Assembly: GCA_963770645.1 (NCBI GenBank)
Contig: CAVYQL010000003.1
Coordinates: forward strand, 372,001 to 436,000
Direction: 5' to 3'
Source of the DNA: Bog-473 sp963770645
GTDB taxonomy: Bacteria > Actinomycetota > Acidimicrobiia > Acidimicrobiales > RAAP-2
Length of the DNA: 64,000 nt
The notes beneath the pieces are model-generated. The model saw only the letters and a program-made list of their open reading frames with translations, was not told where the DNA came from and ran no database searches. Positions 52,422-61,043 of the stretch are shown here, in pieces (the stretch's first letter is position 1; every line of letters starts with the position of its first letter). The position numbers and the translations under genes are program-made.

Positions 52422-53519
52422 GTGACTGATTCTTCCGCCCCTCCTGCCTCGTCTGCTTCTTCTGCATCACCGCTCGGTACGGGTCTCGACGCGAAGGGTG
52501 GCGGGACTGCGCGTCGGTCTCGGTCGCGGCGTGTGCTCGTTGCGGGCGCGGTGGTGGGAGCCGGGCTTGCCGCTGCCGCGGCCTACCGGCGGTTCGCGCG
52601 CAACGATGAGGGCGACGATCGCGCTGGGTCGGCGGGCGCTGCCCTCGAGGACGGCCCGCTCGCACTCGGTTGGGGACGCGGCATCACGCGGCCTGACCAC
52701 CGCATCGTCCGTACGGATGACGGCGCAGAGCTCGCCGTCTGGGACTTGCCCGGTGACGGGCCGGACGCTCAGGTCGTGGTGCTCCCGCACTGCTGGGGCT
52801 GCAGTCACGAGATCTGGCTCCCGGTGGCGCGGCGGCTCATGGAACAAGGGCACCATGTCGTGCTCTACGACCAGCGCGGGCACGGTCTGAGCACGCGGGG
52901 GAACGCACCCCTCACGGTAGAGACGCTCGCCTACGACCTCTCCGACATCTTGGAGGCGACGCAGGTGCGCGACGCCGTGCTGGTCGGGCACTCCATGGGG
53001 GGCATGACGATCATGTCGCTGGCCACGCACCGGCCCGAGGTCTTGAAGGACCGGGCCAAGGCGACCGTCCTTGTCGCGACCGCAGCCACGGCCGTCGGCA
53101 CGCCGTCGGCCCGGGCGGCCCGAATGGCAGGCGCGGTCATCGCGTCCTCCATGCTCAGCAAGGCGATGCGGTCGCGCAATGGGCACCTCTTGGTGCGCGG
53201 TGTCTTCGGGGCCAACCCTGATCGGTCACACGTGGACCTGACGAGGGAGCTCTTCGCTGGCTGTCACGGGCCGGTTCGAGGCGACTTCATGATGTCGTTC
53301 GGCAACATGGACCTGCTGGAGGGCATCGCCACGATCGAGATGCCGACCACCGTGATGGTGGGGAGTCGCGACACGCTGACGGTGCCGGCCAAAGCCGACC
53401 AGATGGTGTCGACCATCCCAGGGGCGCGCCTCGTCACGTTGCCCGGCAGGGGTCACATGCTTCCGCTCGAGGACCCCGACTCGGTCACAGACGAGATCGT
53501 GCGAGCGGCCAAGGGCTAG
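52422..53519 (+). CDS. Alpha/beta-hydrolase, membrane-anchored
   Basis: A 365-residue hydrolase. Residues about 35-55 (RRVLVAGAVVGAGLAAAAAY) form an N-terminal anchor or signal. The fold carries the oxyanion region VVLPHCWGCSHEIW, nucleophile Ser in GHSMGGMTI, acid Asp in VGSRDTLTV and His in GRGHMLPLEDP. Substrate cannot be told: lipases, esterases and haloperoxidase-like proteins share this layout. I start at GTG 52422; an in-frame start at 52377 is possible but begins with unrelated residues. Confidence 0.85.
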   Translation: MTDSSAPPASSASSASPLGTGLDAKGGGTARRSRSRRVLVAGAVVGAGLAAAAAYRRFARNDEGDDRAGSAGAALEDGPLALGWGRGITRPDHRIVRTDDGAELAVWDLPGDGPDAQVVVLPHCWGCSHEIWLPVARRLMEQGHHVVLYDQRGHGLSTRGNAPLTVETLAYDLSDILEATQVRDAVLVGHSMGGMTIMSLATHRPEVLKDRAKATVLVATAATAVGTPSARAARMAGAVIASSMLSKAMRSRNGHLLVRGVFGANPDRSHVDLTRELFAGCHGPVRGDFMMSFGNMDLLEGIATIEMPTTVMVGSRDTLTVPAKADQMVSTIPGARLVTLPGRGHMLPLEDPDSVTDEIVRAAKG

Positions 53520-53645
53520 TTGGATCAGCGGCGCGGCTCAGCCAGGGCGCGCGAGGGCGCAAGCGTGTGCCCGGCAATCAAGAGCGGTAGCAGGGGCGGT
53601 CGTCGAGGCCCGAGTCGTGGGGCGAGCCGGAGGCTCAGACCGACA

Positions 53646-54929
53646 TCATTTTCGCGGTGGCCGCCACGCCGGTGAGGGCGAGGACACGAAGACGTGTCCC
53701 TGCGGGCTGATGAACCTGACCTCGCCTTGCGCGTCGCCGTCGAGCTTCCAGCCGAGCTCGTGCACCCGGCTGTGGTGGGCGACGCACAGCGTCAAGAGGT
53801 TCGACATGATCGTCGGGCCCTGCTTCGACGCCCAGACGACGTGGTGGATGTCGGTGACCGTGCGACAGCCGCATCCGGGGAACCGGCACCCGTTGTCCCG
53901 GCGCCGGATCTCGATCTGCTGTGCCACCGTCGGATCCCGGACCAATGCCTTCTGGTCCAGGCACGCGCCGTCGGGCGCGTCGAACGACAACGTGATGTCG
54001 GCGCTGCACGCCAGACGCCGCGCGACCTCGGCCGAGATCGGGCCGACGCCCGTGATCGAGGCGTGGCCATAGCCGTCCCCGTAGAGAAGCCGCTCGAGGT
54101 CGGTGTGGACCACCATGGACACCTGAGCGCTGCGGTGGCCCGGCGAGTCGTCAGCGTCTGTGCCGTTTGGGTCAGTGCCCGAGCGCCGCACCGTGCCATT
54201 CGGCCCGCTCCTGCGGCTCCGCCGGCCACGTTCGATGCAGATGTCGAGCAGCGCATCGGCGCAGCGGCTCTCGAAGCGGGCGTAGTCGGGGTCATTCGCG
54301 CTGGGATGGTCGTGGCGGCGAGCACGCCCGGCGATGGCGGCCTTCACGAGCGCATAGGCGTCCTTGGTCAGCTGCGCCCAGAGCAGACAGCGGTCGTCGT
54401 CGAAACGCACGAACCGGCGCCGGAAGTGTTGCGCCGATTGCGCATCGGACGTGCCGTTGACCTCGGCCGCCAGCTGGTGGGCCTGCTTGGGCGTCCAATG
54501 CTCGGAGGCACGGGCCAGCTGCGCGTCGGTGTCGGACGTGGCGACCGCGGCGAGCGGCGCGAACACATCGAGCGTCAGACGGCCGTCGGCCAGTGCGTCT
54601 GAGAGGGCGGGCAACTCTGCGACCCGTGCGGCCGAGTCGACCAACGTGCGCGCCCGGGCGCGGCTGACGTGGCAGCGGGCGACGAGCCAGTCACGCATGG
54701 AGAGCGAGCCGTCGCCCCGCCACGCCTCGGCCTGGTCGAACTCTGCGATCTCGCGCAACATGGCACCCTCATGCTCGGAGATCACGCGCTGGTGGGCCGG
54801 GATGCTCTCGGCCAACTCCTTCGAACGGGCGTCGTTGCCGTAGTGACGGCTGAGGGGCCGGGTCTTGGGGCGTCCCGGCGTCAGGCCGCCGACAGAGCTG
54901 GGAGTCGAAGCCGACGCGGTCTTGCCCAT
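53646..54929 (-). CDS. DUF222 / 13E12-repeat family HNH endonuclease-like protein
   Basis: A 427-residue protein. The DUF222 region (about 45-290) with MRDWLVARCHVSRARARTLVD is typical of the mycobacterial REP13E12 family. The C-terminal HNH nuclease fold has CRFPGCGCRTVTDIHHVVWASKQG and NLLTLCVAHHSRVHE (shown in part), with His-His and Cys ligands intact. Many actinobacteria carry dispersed copies, some linked to phage attachment sites, but their job is unclear. Only one copy is in this window and no mobile-element ends flank it. Confidence 0.87.
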   Translation of the reverse strand: MGKTASASTPSSVGGLTPGRPKTRPLSRHYGNDARSKELAESIPAHQRVISEHEGAMLREIAEFDQAEAWRGDGSLSMRDWLVARCHVSRARARTLVDSAARVAELPALSDALADGRLTLDVFAPLAAVATSDTDAQLARASEHWTPKQAHQLAAEVNGTSDAQSAQHFRRRFVRFDDDRCLLWAQLTKDAYALVKAAIAGRARRHDHPSANDPDYARFESRCADALLDICIERGRRSRRSGPNGTVRRSGTDPNGTDADDSPGHRSAQVSMVVHTDLERLLYGDGYGHASITGVGPISAEVARRLACSADITLSFDAPDGACLDQKALVRDPTVAQQIEIRRRDNGCRFPGCGCRTVTDIHHVVWASKQGPTIMSNLLTLCVAHHSRVHELGWKLDGDAQGEVRFISPQGHVFVSSPSPAWRPPRK

Positions 54930-54971
54930 ATGCCTTGAACGGTCGGCACAGGCGGGCGGAGTGAACGAGGG

Positions 54972-55829
54972 CTACGGGAAGACGACGGTCTTGGTGCCGT
55001 TCAGCAAGATCCGGTCCTGGAGGTGCCAGCGCAACCCGCGGGAGAGGACCTGGCGCTCCACGTCGCGCCCGACGCGGCGCATTTCCTCGGCCGAGTCCCC
55101 GTGGTCGACGCGCCGGGTGTCCTGCTCGATGATCGGCCCCTCGTCGAGGTCGGGCGTCACGTAGTGACACGTGGCACCGATCAGCTTCACGCCGCGGTCG
55201 TAGGCCTGGTGATAGGGGCGGGCACCGGCGAAGGAGGGCAGGAACGAGTGATGGATGTTGATGATGCGCCCGAGGCGGTTGGCGCAAAAAGACGGGGGGA
55301 GGATCTGCATGTATCGAGCGAGCACGACCAGGTCGGCGTGCTCCTTCTCGAGGATCTCCTCCATCTCTGCGAACGCGGCGGCCTTGGCCTCGGGCTCGTG
55401 GCCGACCGGGACGTGGCGGAAGGCGACGCCGTGCCACTCGACGAGGCCGCGCAGGTCCTCGTGGTTGGCGATCACGCAGGGGATGTCACACTCGAGCTCG
55501 CCCGCCCGCCAGCGGTACAGGAGGTCGGCCAGGCAGTGGTCCTCCTTGCTCGAAAAGAGCACGACCCGCTTGGGCACGTCGGTGTCGCTCAGGTGCCACT
55601 GCATGTCGAACTCCGCCGCGACGTGCTCGAAGGCCGCAGCCAACTCGTCGGGTCCGAAGGGCAAGGATTTGGCGACGATCTCGATCCGCAGGAAGAACTG
55701 GCCCGAGTCGAGGTCCGCGTGCTGGGCCGCCTCGATCACCGACCCGCCGAGGGACGCGATGAGCCCGGTGACAGCCGCCACGATGCCGACGCGGTCGGGG
55801 CACGTGATGGTGAGGATGTATCGACGCAT
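54972..55829 (-). CDS. purU: Formyltetrahydrofolate deformylase
   Basis: Hydrolyses 10-formyl-THF to THF and formate, balancing one-carbon units for purine synthesis. The 285-residue protein has an N-terminal ACT domain (ILTITCPDRVGIVAAVTGLI) and a formyltransferase-fold domain with NRLGRIINIHHSFLPSF containing the catalytic Asn and His, plus ATCHYVTPDLDEGPIIEQ with the catalytic Asp. Start is ATG 55829. It is next to pdxT on the same strand with a 66-base gap. Confidence 0.94.
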   Translation of the reverse strand: MRRYILTITCPDRVGIVAAVTGLIASLGGSVIEAAQHADLDSGQFFLRIEIVAKSLPFGPDELAAAFEHVAAEFDMQWHLSDTDVPKRVVLFSSKEDHCLADLLYRWRAGELECDIPCVIANHEDLRGLVEWHGVAFRHVPVGHEPEAKAAAFAEMEEILEKEHADLVVLARYMQILPPSFCANRLGRIINIHHSFLPSFAGARPYHQAYDRGVKLIGATCHYVTPDLDEGPIIEQDTRRVDHGDSAEEMRRVGRDVERQVLSRGLRWHLQDRILLNGTKTVVFP

Positions 55830-55895
55830 GTGAGCCCCTGGCCCCGCTCTTCGCTCCTGAGAGTCCCTGGGTCTCTCGATCGTCAGTTTCGTCGG

Positions 55896-56573
55896 CTACC
55901 TGAAGAAACCGGCCTGTGTGCTGCTGCGCTCGGGCGTGGCTCGGGCGGCCCGGGACCCCGCCCCGCACTGCTCCGCGAAGATCCGGTGCACCCGGCGGTC
56001 CGGCGTGAGCTCGGGGTGGAACGACGAGGCCAGCACCGGACCCTGGCGGACCAGGACAGGGACCCCGTCGAGGGCGGCGAGGACCTCGATGTCCTCACCC
56101 ACCGAGACGATCAGCGGGGCCCGGATGAAGACGGCCGGGAGCGGCGGGCCCTCGCCGGACCCGAGCACGAGCTCGGCCTCGAAGGACTGCGCCTGGCGCC
56201 CATACCCGTTGCGGCGGACCGCCGCATCGAGGACGCCGAAGAAGCACTGGTCCGCCCGGCCGTCGAGGACCTCGGAGGCCACGAGGATGAGTCCTGCGCA
56301 CGTGCCGAAGACAGGCAACGGCGGCGACGCCGGCCTCAGGCGGGCCGCGATCGCAGCGAAGAGCCCGGTCGACTCGAGCAACATCGACAGCGTCGTGGAC
56401 TCGCCTCCCGGGATGATGAGCCCGTCCAGGCCGTCGAGATCGGACGGGCTCTTGACCCGGCGCCCCTCGCACCCGACGTCGTCGAGGGCGACGAGGTGCT
56501 CACGGACGTCACCTTGGAGGTCGAGCACGCCGATCACGGGACCGGCCGGGTCGACCTCGGGCCCCGCTACCAC
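55896..56573 (-). CDS. pdxT: Pyridoxal 5'-phosphate synthase glutaminase subunit
   Basis: PdxT releases ammonia from glutamine and passes it to PdxS. The 225-residue protein has IGVLDLQGDVREH, IIPGGESTTLSMLL, the nucleophile Cys in GTCAGLILVA, and the His-Glu pair in SFHPELT. The GTG at 56573 overlaps pdxS by seven bases; GTG 56537 would fit the usual PdxT N terminus better and remains possible. PdxS and PdxT form the 12+12 PLP synthase. Confidence 0.93.
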   Translation of the reverse strand: MVAGPEVDPAGPVIGVLDLQGDVREHLVALDDVGCEGRRVKSPSDLDGLDGLIIPGGESTTLSMLLESTGLFAAIAARLRPASPPLPVFGTCAGLILVASEVLDGRADQCFFGVLDAAVRRNGYGRQAQSFEAELVLGSGEGPPLPAVFIRAPLIVSVGEDIEVLAALDGVPVLVRQGPVLASSFHPELTPDRRVHRIFAEQCGAGSRAARATPERSSTQAGFFR

Positions 56574-57442
56574 CCCCGGTCGGCTAGATGCTCGCCGTAC
56601 TGCGACTCGTCCAGCCCCCGCATGGCCTCACCCAGGCCGCGCGACACCTTCGCCACGTGGTCCGGGTCCTCGTAGTGCGCCGTCGCCTCGACCACCGCCG
56701 ACGCCATCCGAGCCGGGTCCGACGACTTGAAGATCCCAGAGCCCACGAACACCGCCTCGGCGCCGAGCTGCATGACCAGCGCGGCATCGGCCGGCGTGGC
56801 GATCCCGCCGGCACAGAACAGCGGCACGGGCAGCCGCCCCGTCTCGTGCAGCTCTTGCACCAGGCCCACCGGCGCGGCCAACTCCTTGGCCCAGCCGTAC
56901 AGCTCGGCCGGATCGGCCTGCGTGATGGCCCGGATCGATCCGAGGATCGAACGCAGGTGCCGCACCGCCTCGACGATGTTCCCGGTCCCCGCCTCGCCCT
57001 TGGAGCGGATCATGGCCGCGCCCTCCGATACCCGCCGCAGCGCCTCGCCGAGGTTGGTGGCGCCGCACACGAAGGGCACCGTGAAGGGCCACTTGTCGAT
57101 GTGGTACGCCTCGTCGGCCGGCGTGAGGACCTCGGACTCGTCGATGAAGTCGACGCCGAGCGACTGCAGCACCTGGGCCTCGGCGAAGTGCCCGATGCGT
57201 GCCTTGGCCATGACCGGGACGGTCACCGCCTCGATGATCCCCTCGATCAGCACCGGGTCGCTCATGCGCGCCACCCCGCCGTCACGCCGGATGTCGGCCG
57301 GCACCCGCTCGAGCGCCATGACCGACACGGCACCGGCGTCCTCGGCGATCTTGGCCTGCTCGGCGTTGACGACGTCCATGATGACGCCGCCGCGCAGCAT
57401 GTCCGCCAACCCTCGCTTCAGGGTGAAGGTCCCGGTGGTCAT
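56567..57442 (-). CDS. pdxS: Pyridoxal 5'-phosphate synthase subunit
   Basis: PdxS makes PLP from ribose 5-phosphate, glyceraldehyde 3-phosphate and ammonia. The 291-residue TIM barrel shows MDVVNAEQAKIAEDAGA with the catalytic Asp, VPVMAKARIGH with the first Lys, and RSKGEAGTGNIVEAVRHLR with the second. FCAGGIATPADAAL and FVGSGIFKSSDP complete the phosphate sites. Normal in length. Adjacent pdxS-pdxT as in mycobacteria and other actinobacteria. Confidence 0.96.
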   Translation of the reverse strand: MTTGTFTLKRGLADMLRGGVIMDVVNAEQAKIAEDAGAVSVMALERVPADIRRDGGVARMSDPVLIEGIIEAVTVPVMAKARIGHFAEAQVLQSLGVDFIDESEVLTPADEAYHIDKWPFTVPFVCGATNLGEALRRVSEGAAMIRSKGEAGTGNIVEAVRHLRSILGSIRAITQADPAELYGWAKELAAPVGLVQELHETGRLPVPLFCAGGIATPADAALVMQLGAEAVFVGSGIFKSSDPARMASAVVEATAHYEDPDHVAKVSRGLGEAMRGLDESQYGEHLADRGW

Positions 57443-57477
57443 GGACCCAGTCTACGAGGCCAGCCGGCCGCCCCTTC

Positions 57478-58761
57478 TCACCACTCGCTCAGTGCGGCGG
57501 CCCTCACCGACGTGGCATCGAGGTCCCCTGGGACGAGCGGGTCGTCACGGTGCCCCACCGACGGGTCGATCCACACCCAACGGGTCGATCCGAAGCGGGA
57601 GGGCGAGGCGAAGAGCGAGCCTTCCCGGGGGCTGGGCGCCTCGATCATCATGCGTAGCGCAGCCAACAGGCCGCGCGGGTAGAGGACGGCGGACGCGCCC
57701 ACGACGTCGGCTCGATACTCACGGCTCTCGCCCACACAGCGCCGCAGCGTGCGCTCGCCCCCGAAGAGCGTGGCGAGGGTGATGCCGACGCAGGACACGC
57801 CGTTGTCTCCGCGCTTCACGTGGGCCAGCTCGTGGGCGATGACGCCCTCGAGCTCGATCGGATCCACCCGGCGCAGCAGACCGGTCGTGACGACGAGGTC
57901 GGAGCGCCGGGCGTCGCGGCCGAGCGCGCAGGCGTTGGGCACCTCGTCCTCGACGACGTGCAGCATGGGCATGGCAAGTCCGAAGGTCGCGCAGAGCCCG
58001 TCGGTCAGGTTGAAGAGGCGGGGATCGTCGTGCTCGTCGATGGGGACGGCGCCGATGCGCCGCAACGCCACCGCGGGCGCCAGCCGCCAGAGGCCGTACA
58101 TGACGGCCGCACCGACGACGATGAGTGCGACGATGCCAACGATCGGGTCGACCGAGACGCCCAAGAGGATGCCGATGAGGAGCGCAGGGACGACTGCGGT
58201 CCAGGTGCACAAGCGGATCGCCCGGCGTCGGTTCGCCGCGACCTCGCCGGGGTAGACCTGCGGCGCGCCGAGGCTCGGTCGGACGTCGAGGGCCGGGGGG
58301 GCCGGGGGCGGCGCGAGAGCCACCGAGGTGCGCGGCTGCCCGCTGCCGGTGCGCGGACGCGAGCTCGAGCGTGAGCGGTTCCGACTGCCGCCCCTGTTCG
58401 AGCCTTGGCGCTGGTTCTGTCGCTGGCCCTGGCCTTGGCCTTGGCCTTGGCGTTGCTGCCCGCCGCCGCCCGACTGGCCTTTCCTCTGCGTGTTTCCGTC
58501 GGCGCCAGCCCCCGCGCCCGCGCCAGCACCGCCTGCTCGGCCACCGGACGCCTGGCCGCCGCTGCCTGCGCTCCCGGCAGGCCGGTTCTTATTTCGGTTC
58601 CGGCTGCGATTCCGGTTGCGGTTGCGCTTGTTGCCGCCCCCGGCGCCACCGCCCCCGGCGCTACCGCTACCGCCAACGGCACCACTTCCGCTGCCGCCGC
58701 CCCCGGTTCCACTCCCACTGGGTGGCCTGGAGGGACCGGAGTTGTCGTTCTGCTCGGCCAT
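57478..58761 (-). CDS. M48-family membrane zinc metallopeptidase with Gly/Arg/Asn-rich N-terminal domain
   Basis: A 427-residue protein. Residues 1-165 are extremely biased: Gly/Ser runs, then NKRNRNRNRSRNRNKNRP and QRQGQGQGQGQRQNQRQG, ending in an RSRSSSRPR basic stretch. Two helices follow (about 183-225). The M48 domain contains the zinc motif HELAHVKRGD and the downstream Glu in ESREYRADVVGAS. HtpX/M48 proteases remove damaged membrane proteins, so that is the likely role. The leader looks like an RNA- or polyanion-binding domain and is unusual for the family. It sits between pimA and pdxS. Confidence 0.85.
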   Translation of the reverse strand: MAEQNDNSGPSRPPSGSGTGGGGSGSGAVGGSGSAGGGGAGGGNKRNRNRNRSRNRNKNRPAGSAGSGGQASGGRAGGAGAGAGAGADGNTQRKGQSGGGGQQRQGQGQGQGQRQNQRQGSNRGGSRNRSRSSSRPRTGSGQPRTSVALAPPPAPPALDVRPSLGAPQVYPGEVAANRRRAIRLCTWTAVVPALLIGILLGVSVDPIVGIVALIVVGAAVMYGLWRLAPAVALRRIGAVPIDEHDDPRLFNLTDGLCATFGLAMPMLHVVEDEVPNACALGRDARRSDLVVTTGLLRRVDPIELEGVIAHELAHVKRGDNGVSCVGITLATLFGGERTLRRCVGESREYRADVVGASAVLYPRGLLAALRMMIEAPSPREGSLFASPSRFGSTRWVWIDPSVGHRDDPLVPGDLDATSVRAAALSEW

Positions 58762-58806
58762 GGGGTGCCCAGCCTAGGACAACCAGCCGATCGGGACCTC
58801 GACTGA

Positions 58807-59964
58807 CTAGGCGCTCGTGTGACGGTTCGATCCACTGCGCCTGCCGTGCCGGGTACGCCGCCCGTAGGCCGCGATGGCGCGCTCGTACACCTCGACGTAG
58901 CGCTCGGCCAGGGTGTCCATGGACCAGGTCCGTGCGTATTCGACGCCGGCCTTGCGAGCTTCTGGCGAGGAATGGCCGCCGCCCTCGACGGCGTCAGCGA
59001 GGGCCACGCCCAACGCGCGGGCCAGCGCCACGACGTCGCCCGGAGGCACCAACGTGGCATGGGCCCCCACGGCGGCCCGGTACCCCTCGATGTCCGAGGC
59101 CACGACCGTGCAGCCGGCCGCCAAGCCTTCGAGCAGAACCATGCCGAACGACTCTCCCGACAGCGAGGGGGCGCAGAGCACGTCGGCCCCAGCCAGGCGC
59201 GACGCCACCTCGTCGTCGCTGACCGTGCCCAGCCAGTGCAGGCGGTCGGATTCAGGGTGCCGCCGGTGCTGCACCTCGCTGGCCGGCCCGTCACCGGAGA
59301 TCCACAGCACCGCCGGCCGCTCCACCATGGCGAACGCGTCGAGCACCACGCGGAGGCCCTTGCGCTCCTCGTGCCGGCCCAAGAAGAGCACCGTCGGGCG
59401 CCCTTGCTCGTCGCGGATCGGGTCGGCCGATTCGAAGCGCGCCATCTCGACGCCGTTGAACAGCACCTCGAAGTCGCCGCCGCTCGAGCGCTCCCCCGTC
59501 TCGCGCGCTGCCTCTGAGACGGCAACCCGGACCTGCATGCGCCGGCCGACGAGCTCGGCCAGCGGCTTGACCACCGGCACCCACCGGCTCACGCCGGCGC
59601 GGTGGTACGTACCGACCATGGGCAGCCGGGCTGTGAGCACCAGCCCGTAGGCCGCCATCGGCGCCAGCGGCTCGTGCACGTGCAACACGTCGAACCCGCC
59701 CGTGCGGACCGCGCGTTCGGCCCGGGCCACCGTCGTCGGCCACAAGGCGACCGGGGCCACCGAGCCGTTCGAGTGCAGTGCGGTCGGCCGCCCGATGTCG
59801 ATGTGCTCACCCACGGCGTCGGGCACCGTTGCCCCCGCGTCGAGCGGGCTCAGGATCGTCACCTGGTGGCCCATCGCACGCAGCGAACGGGCGAGACCGA
59901 CCACCTGACCCTGTACGCCACCCGGCCGCGTGAGTGCGTAGGGCGAGAGCATCGCGACCCTCAC
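58807..59964 (-). CDS. pimA: Phosphatidylinositol mannosyltransferase, PimA-like GT4
   Basis: Adds the first mannose from GDP-mannose to phosphatidyl-myo-inositol on the cytoplasmic face. The 385-residue GT-B protein begins RVAMLSPYALTRPGGVQGQV, has VLHVHEPLAPMAAYG and VGTYHRAG in the N domain, and FLGRHEERKGLRVVLDAF, ISGDGPASEV and SLSGESFGMVLLEGLA in the C domain with the E-x7-E motif. Context with the PI synthase and acyltransferase decides the assignment. A Gly/Arg tail ends the protein. Confidence 0.9.
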   Translation of the reverse strand: MRVAMLSPYALTRPGGVQGQVVGLARSLRAMGHQVTILSPLDAGATVPDAVGEHIDIGRPTALHSNGSVAPVALWPTTVARAERAVRTGGFDVLHVHEPLAPMAAYGLVLTARLPMVGTYHRAGVSRWVPVVKPLAELVGRRMQVRVAVSEAARETGERSSGGDFEVLFNGVEMARFESADPIRDEQGRPTVLFLGRHEERKGLRVVLDAFAMVERPAVLWISGDGPASEVQHRRHPESDRLHWLGTVSDDEVASRLAGADVLCAPSLSGESFGMVLLEGLAAGCTVVASDIEGYRAAVGAHATLVPPGDVVALARALGVALADAVEGGGHSSPEARKAGVEYARTWSMDTLAERYVEVYERAIAAYGRRTRHGRRSGSNRHTSA

Positions 59965-59986
59965 CGTCCTGCTCCCCCGAGCTGCC

Positions 59987-60958
59987 TCACTGCGGATCGC
60001 TGGGCCAGTTGGGCTGGTACAAGTGCCACTGCTCGGGCCGGCAGCGAATGTCGTATTCGAAGACGGTCACGAGCTCCTGGGTGACCCGCGCGATGTCCTG
60101 GCGCAACGTGCCCCGGCGCGTGGTGTCGATCGGTTCGTGCACGACGCCGGTATGCCAACGCCCCGGTCCCGAATAGACGACCACGGGTACCAGCGGCGCT
60201 CCCGTGCGTAGCGCGAGCGTGGCGGCCCCGCCCGGCACGGTCGTCTTCTCGCCGAAGAACTCCACTTCGATACCGTTGCCGACCAGATCCCGGTCGCTCA
60301 CCAAACCGGCCAGCTGGTTGTTCTTGAGCGCGCGAATGAGCGCGATGCTCGACCCCTCCCCGAGCGGCACGGCGGTCAGGCCCATGGCGGCGCGTTGGCC
60401 CACGAACCATTCGAAGAGCTCCTCGGGTTCGAGCCGCTCCACCACAGCGGTCATCGGCATGCCCTCGAGCGCGAGCCAGTACCCACCCCACTCCCAACTG
60501 CCCACATGTGGCAATGCCACCACGGCGCCGGTCCCGTCGGCCACCGCCCGTCGAAGGTGCTCTATCCCCCCTTCCAGGCGCCACCTGGCCCGCACCGCCG
60601 ATTCGCTGACGTAGGGAAGCCGCGCCCCATCGGCCCAATAGCGCGCGTAGGAGGTGAAGGTTCGTTTGCTCCAGCGCCGAACGAGCGCGGGGTCGGGCTC
60701 GACGCCGTCGGGACACTCGCTGGCGAGCACGCGCCGCAGATGACGCTGGTTCATGGCGAGTGCCGGGCCGCGCGCCATGAAGCGAGAGACGACGTCGGCC
60801 GCGTCGTAAGCCACTTGCTCGGGAACGTGACCCATGGCGTAGGCCAGGCCCCGGTAGGTCAAGTACCGCGCGGTGTCACGCCAGTGCGGTTCAGTCGAGG
60901 TCCGGGGGGTGCTCGAGGTCCGCGATGTGTCGGGGGTGCGTTGTGTGACGGCGGTCAC
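59987..60958 (-). CDS. Phosphatidylinositol mannoside acyltransferase
   Basis: Acylates the mannose of PIM1/PIM2 from acyl-CoA on the cytoplasmic face (Rv2611c/PatA type). The 323-residue protein is of the HtrB/LpxL superfamily: a short N-terminal hydrophobic stretch, then the HxxxxE-type box in LPHVGSWEWGGYW, EFFGEKTTVPGGAATLALRTGAPLVPV with the middle motif (quoted in part), and a late EYDIRCRPEQW. Start is GTG 60958. It follows the PI synthase and precedes pimA, the same order as in mycobacteria. Confidence 0.9.
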   Translation of the reverse strand: MTAVTQRTPDTSRTSSTPRTSTEPHWRDTARYLTYRGLAYAMGHVPEQVAYDAADVVSRFMARGPALAMNQRHLRRVLASECPDGVEPDPALVRRWSKRTFTSYARYWADGARLPYVSESAVRARWRLEGGIEHLRRAVADGTGAVVALPHVGSWEWGGYWLALEGMPMTAVVERLEPEELFEWFVGQRAAMGLTAVPLGEGSSIALIRALKNNQLAGLVSDRDLVGNGIEVEFFGEKTTVPGGAATLALRTGAPLVPVVVYSGPGRWHTGVVHEPIDTTRRGTLRQDIARVTQELVTVFEYDIRCRPEQWHLYQPNWPSDPQ

Positions 60959-61043
60959 TCGTTGCTCGCGCGCTCAGGGTTCGGGTCGTTCGACGAGGTG
61001 TGTGGCGAAGCAAGTGGTGGGGCGACTGACGAGGCGCCCGAGG

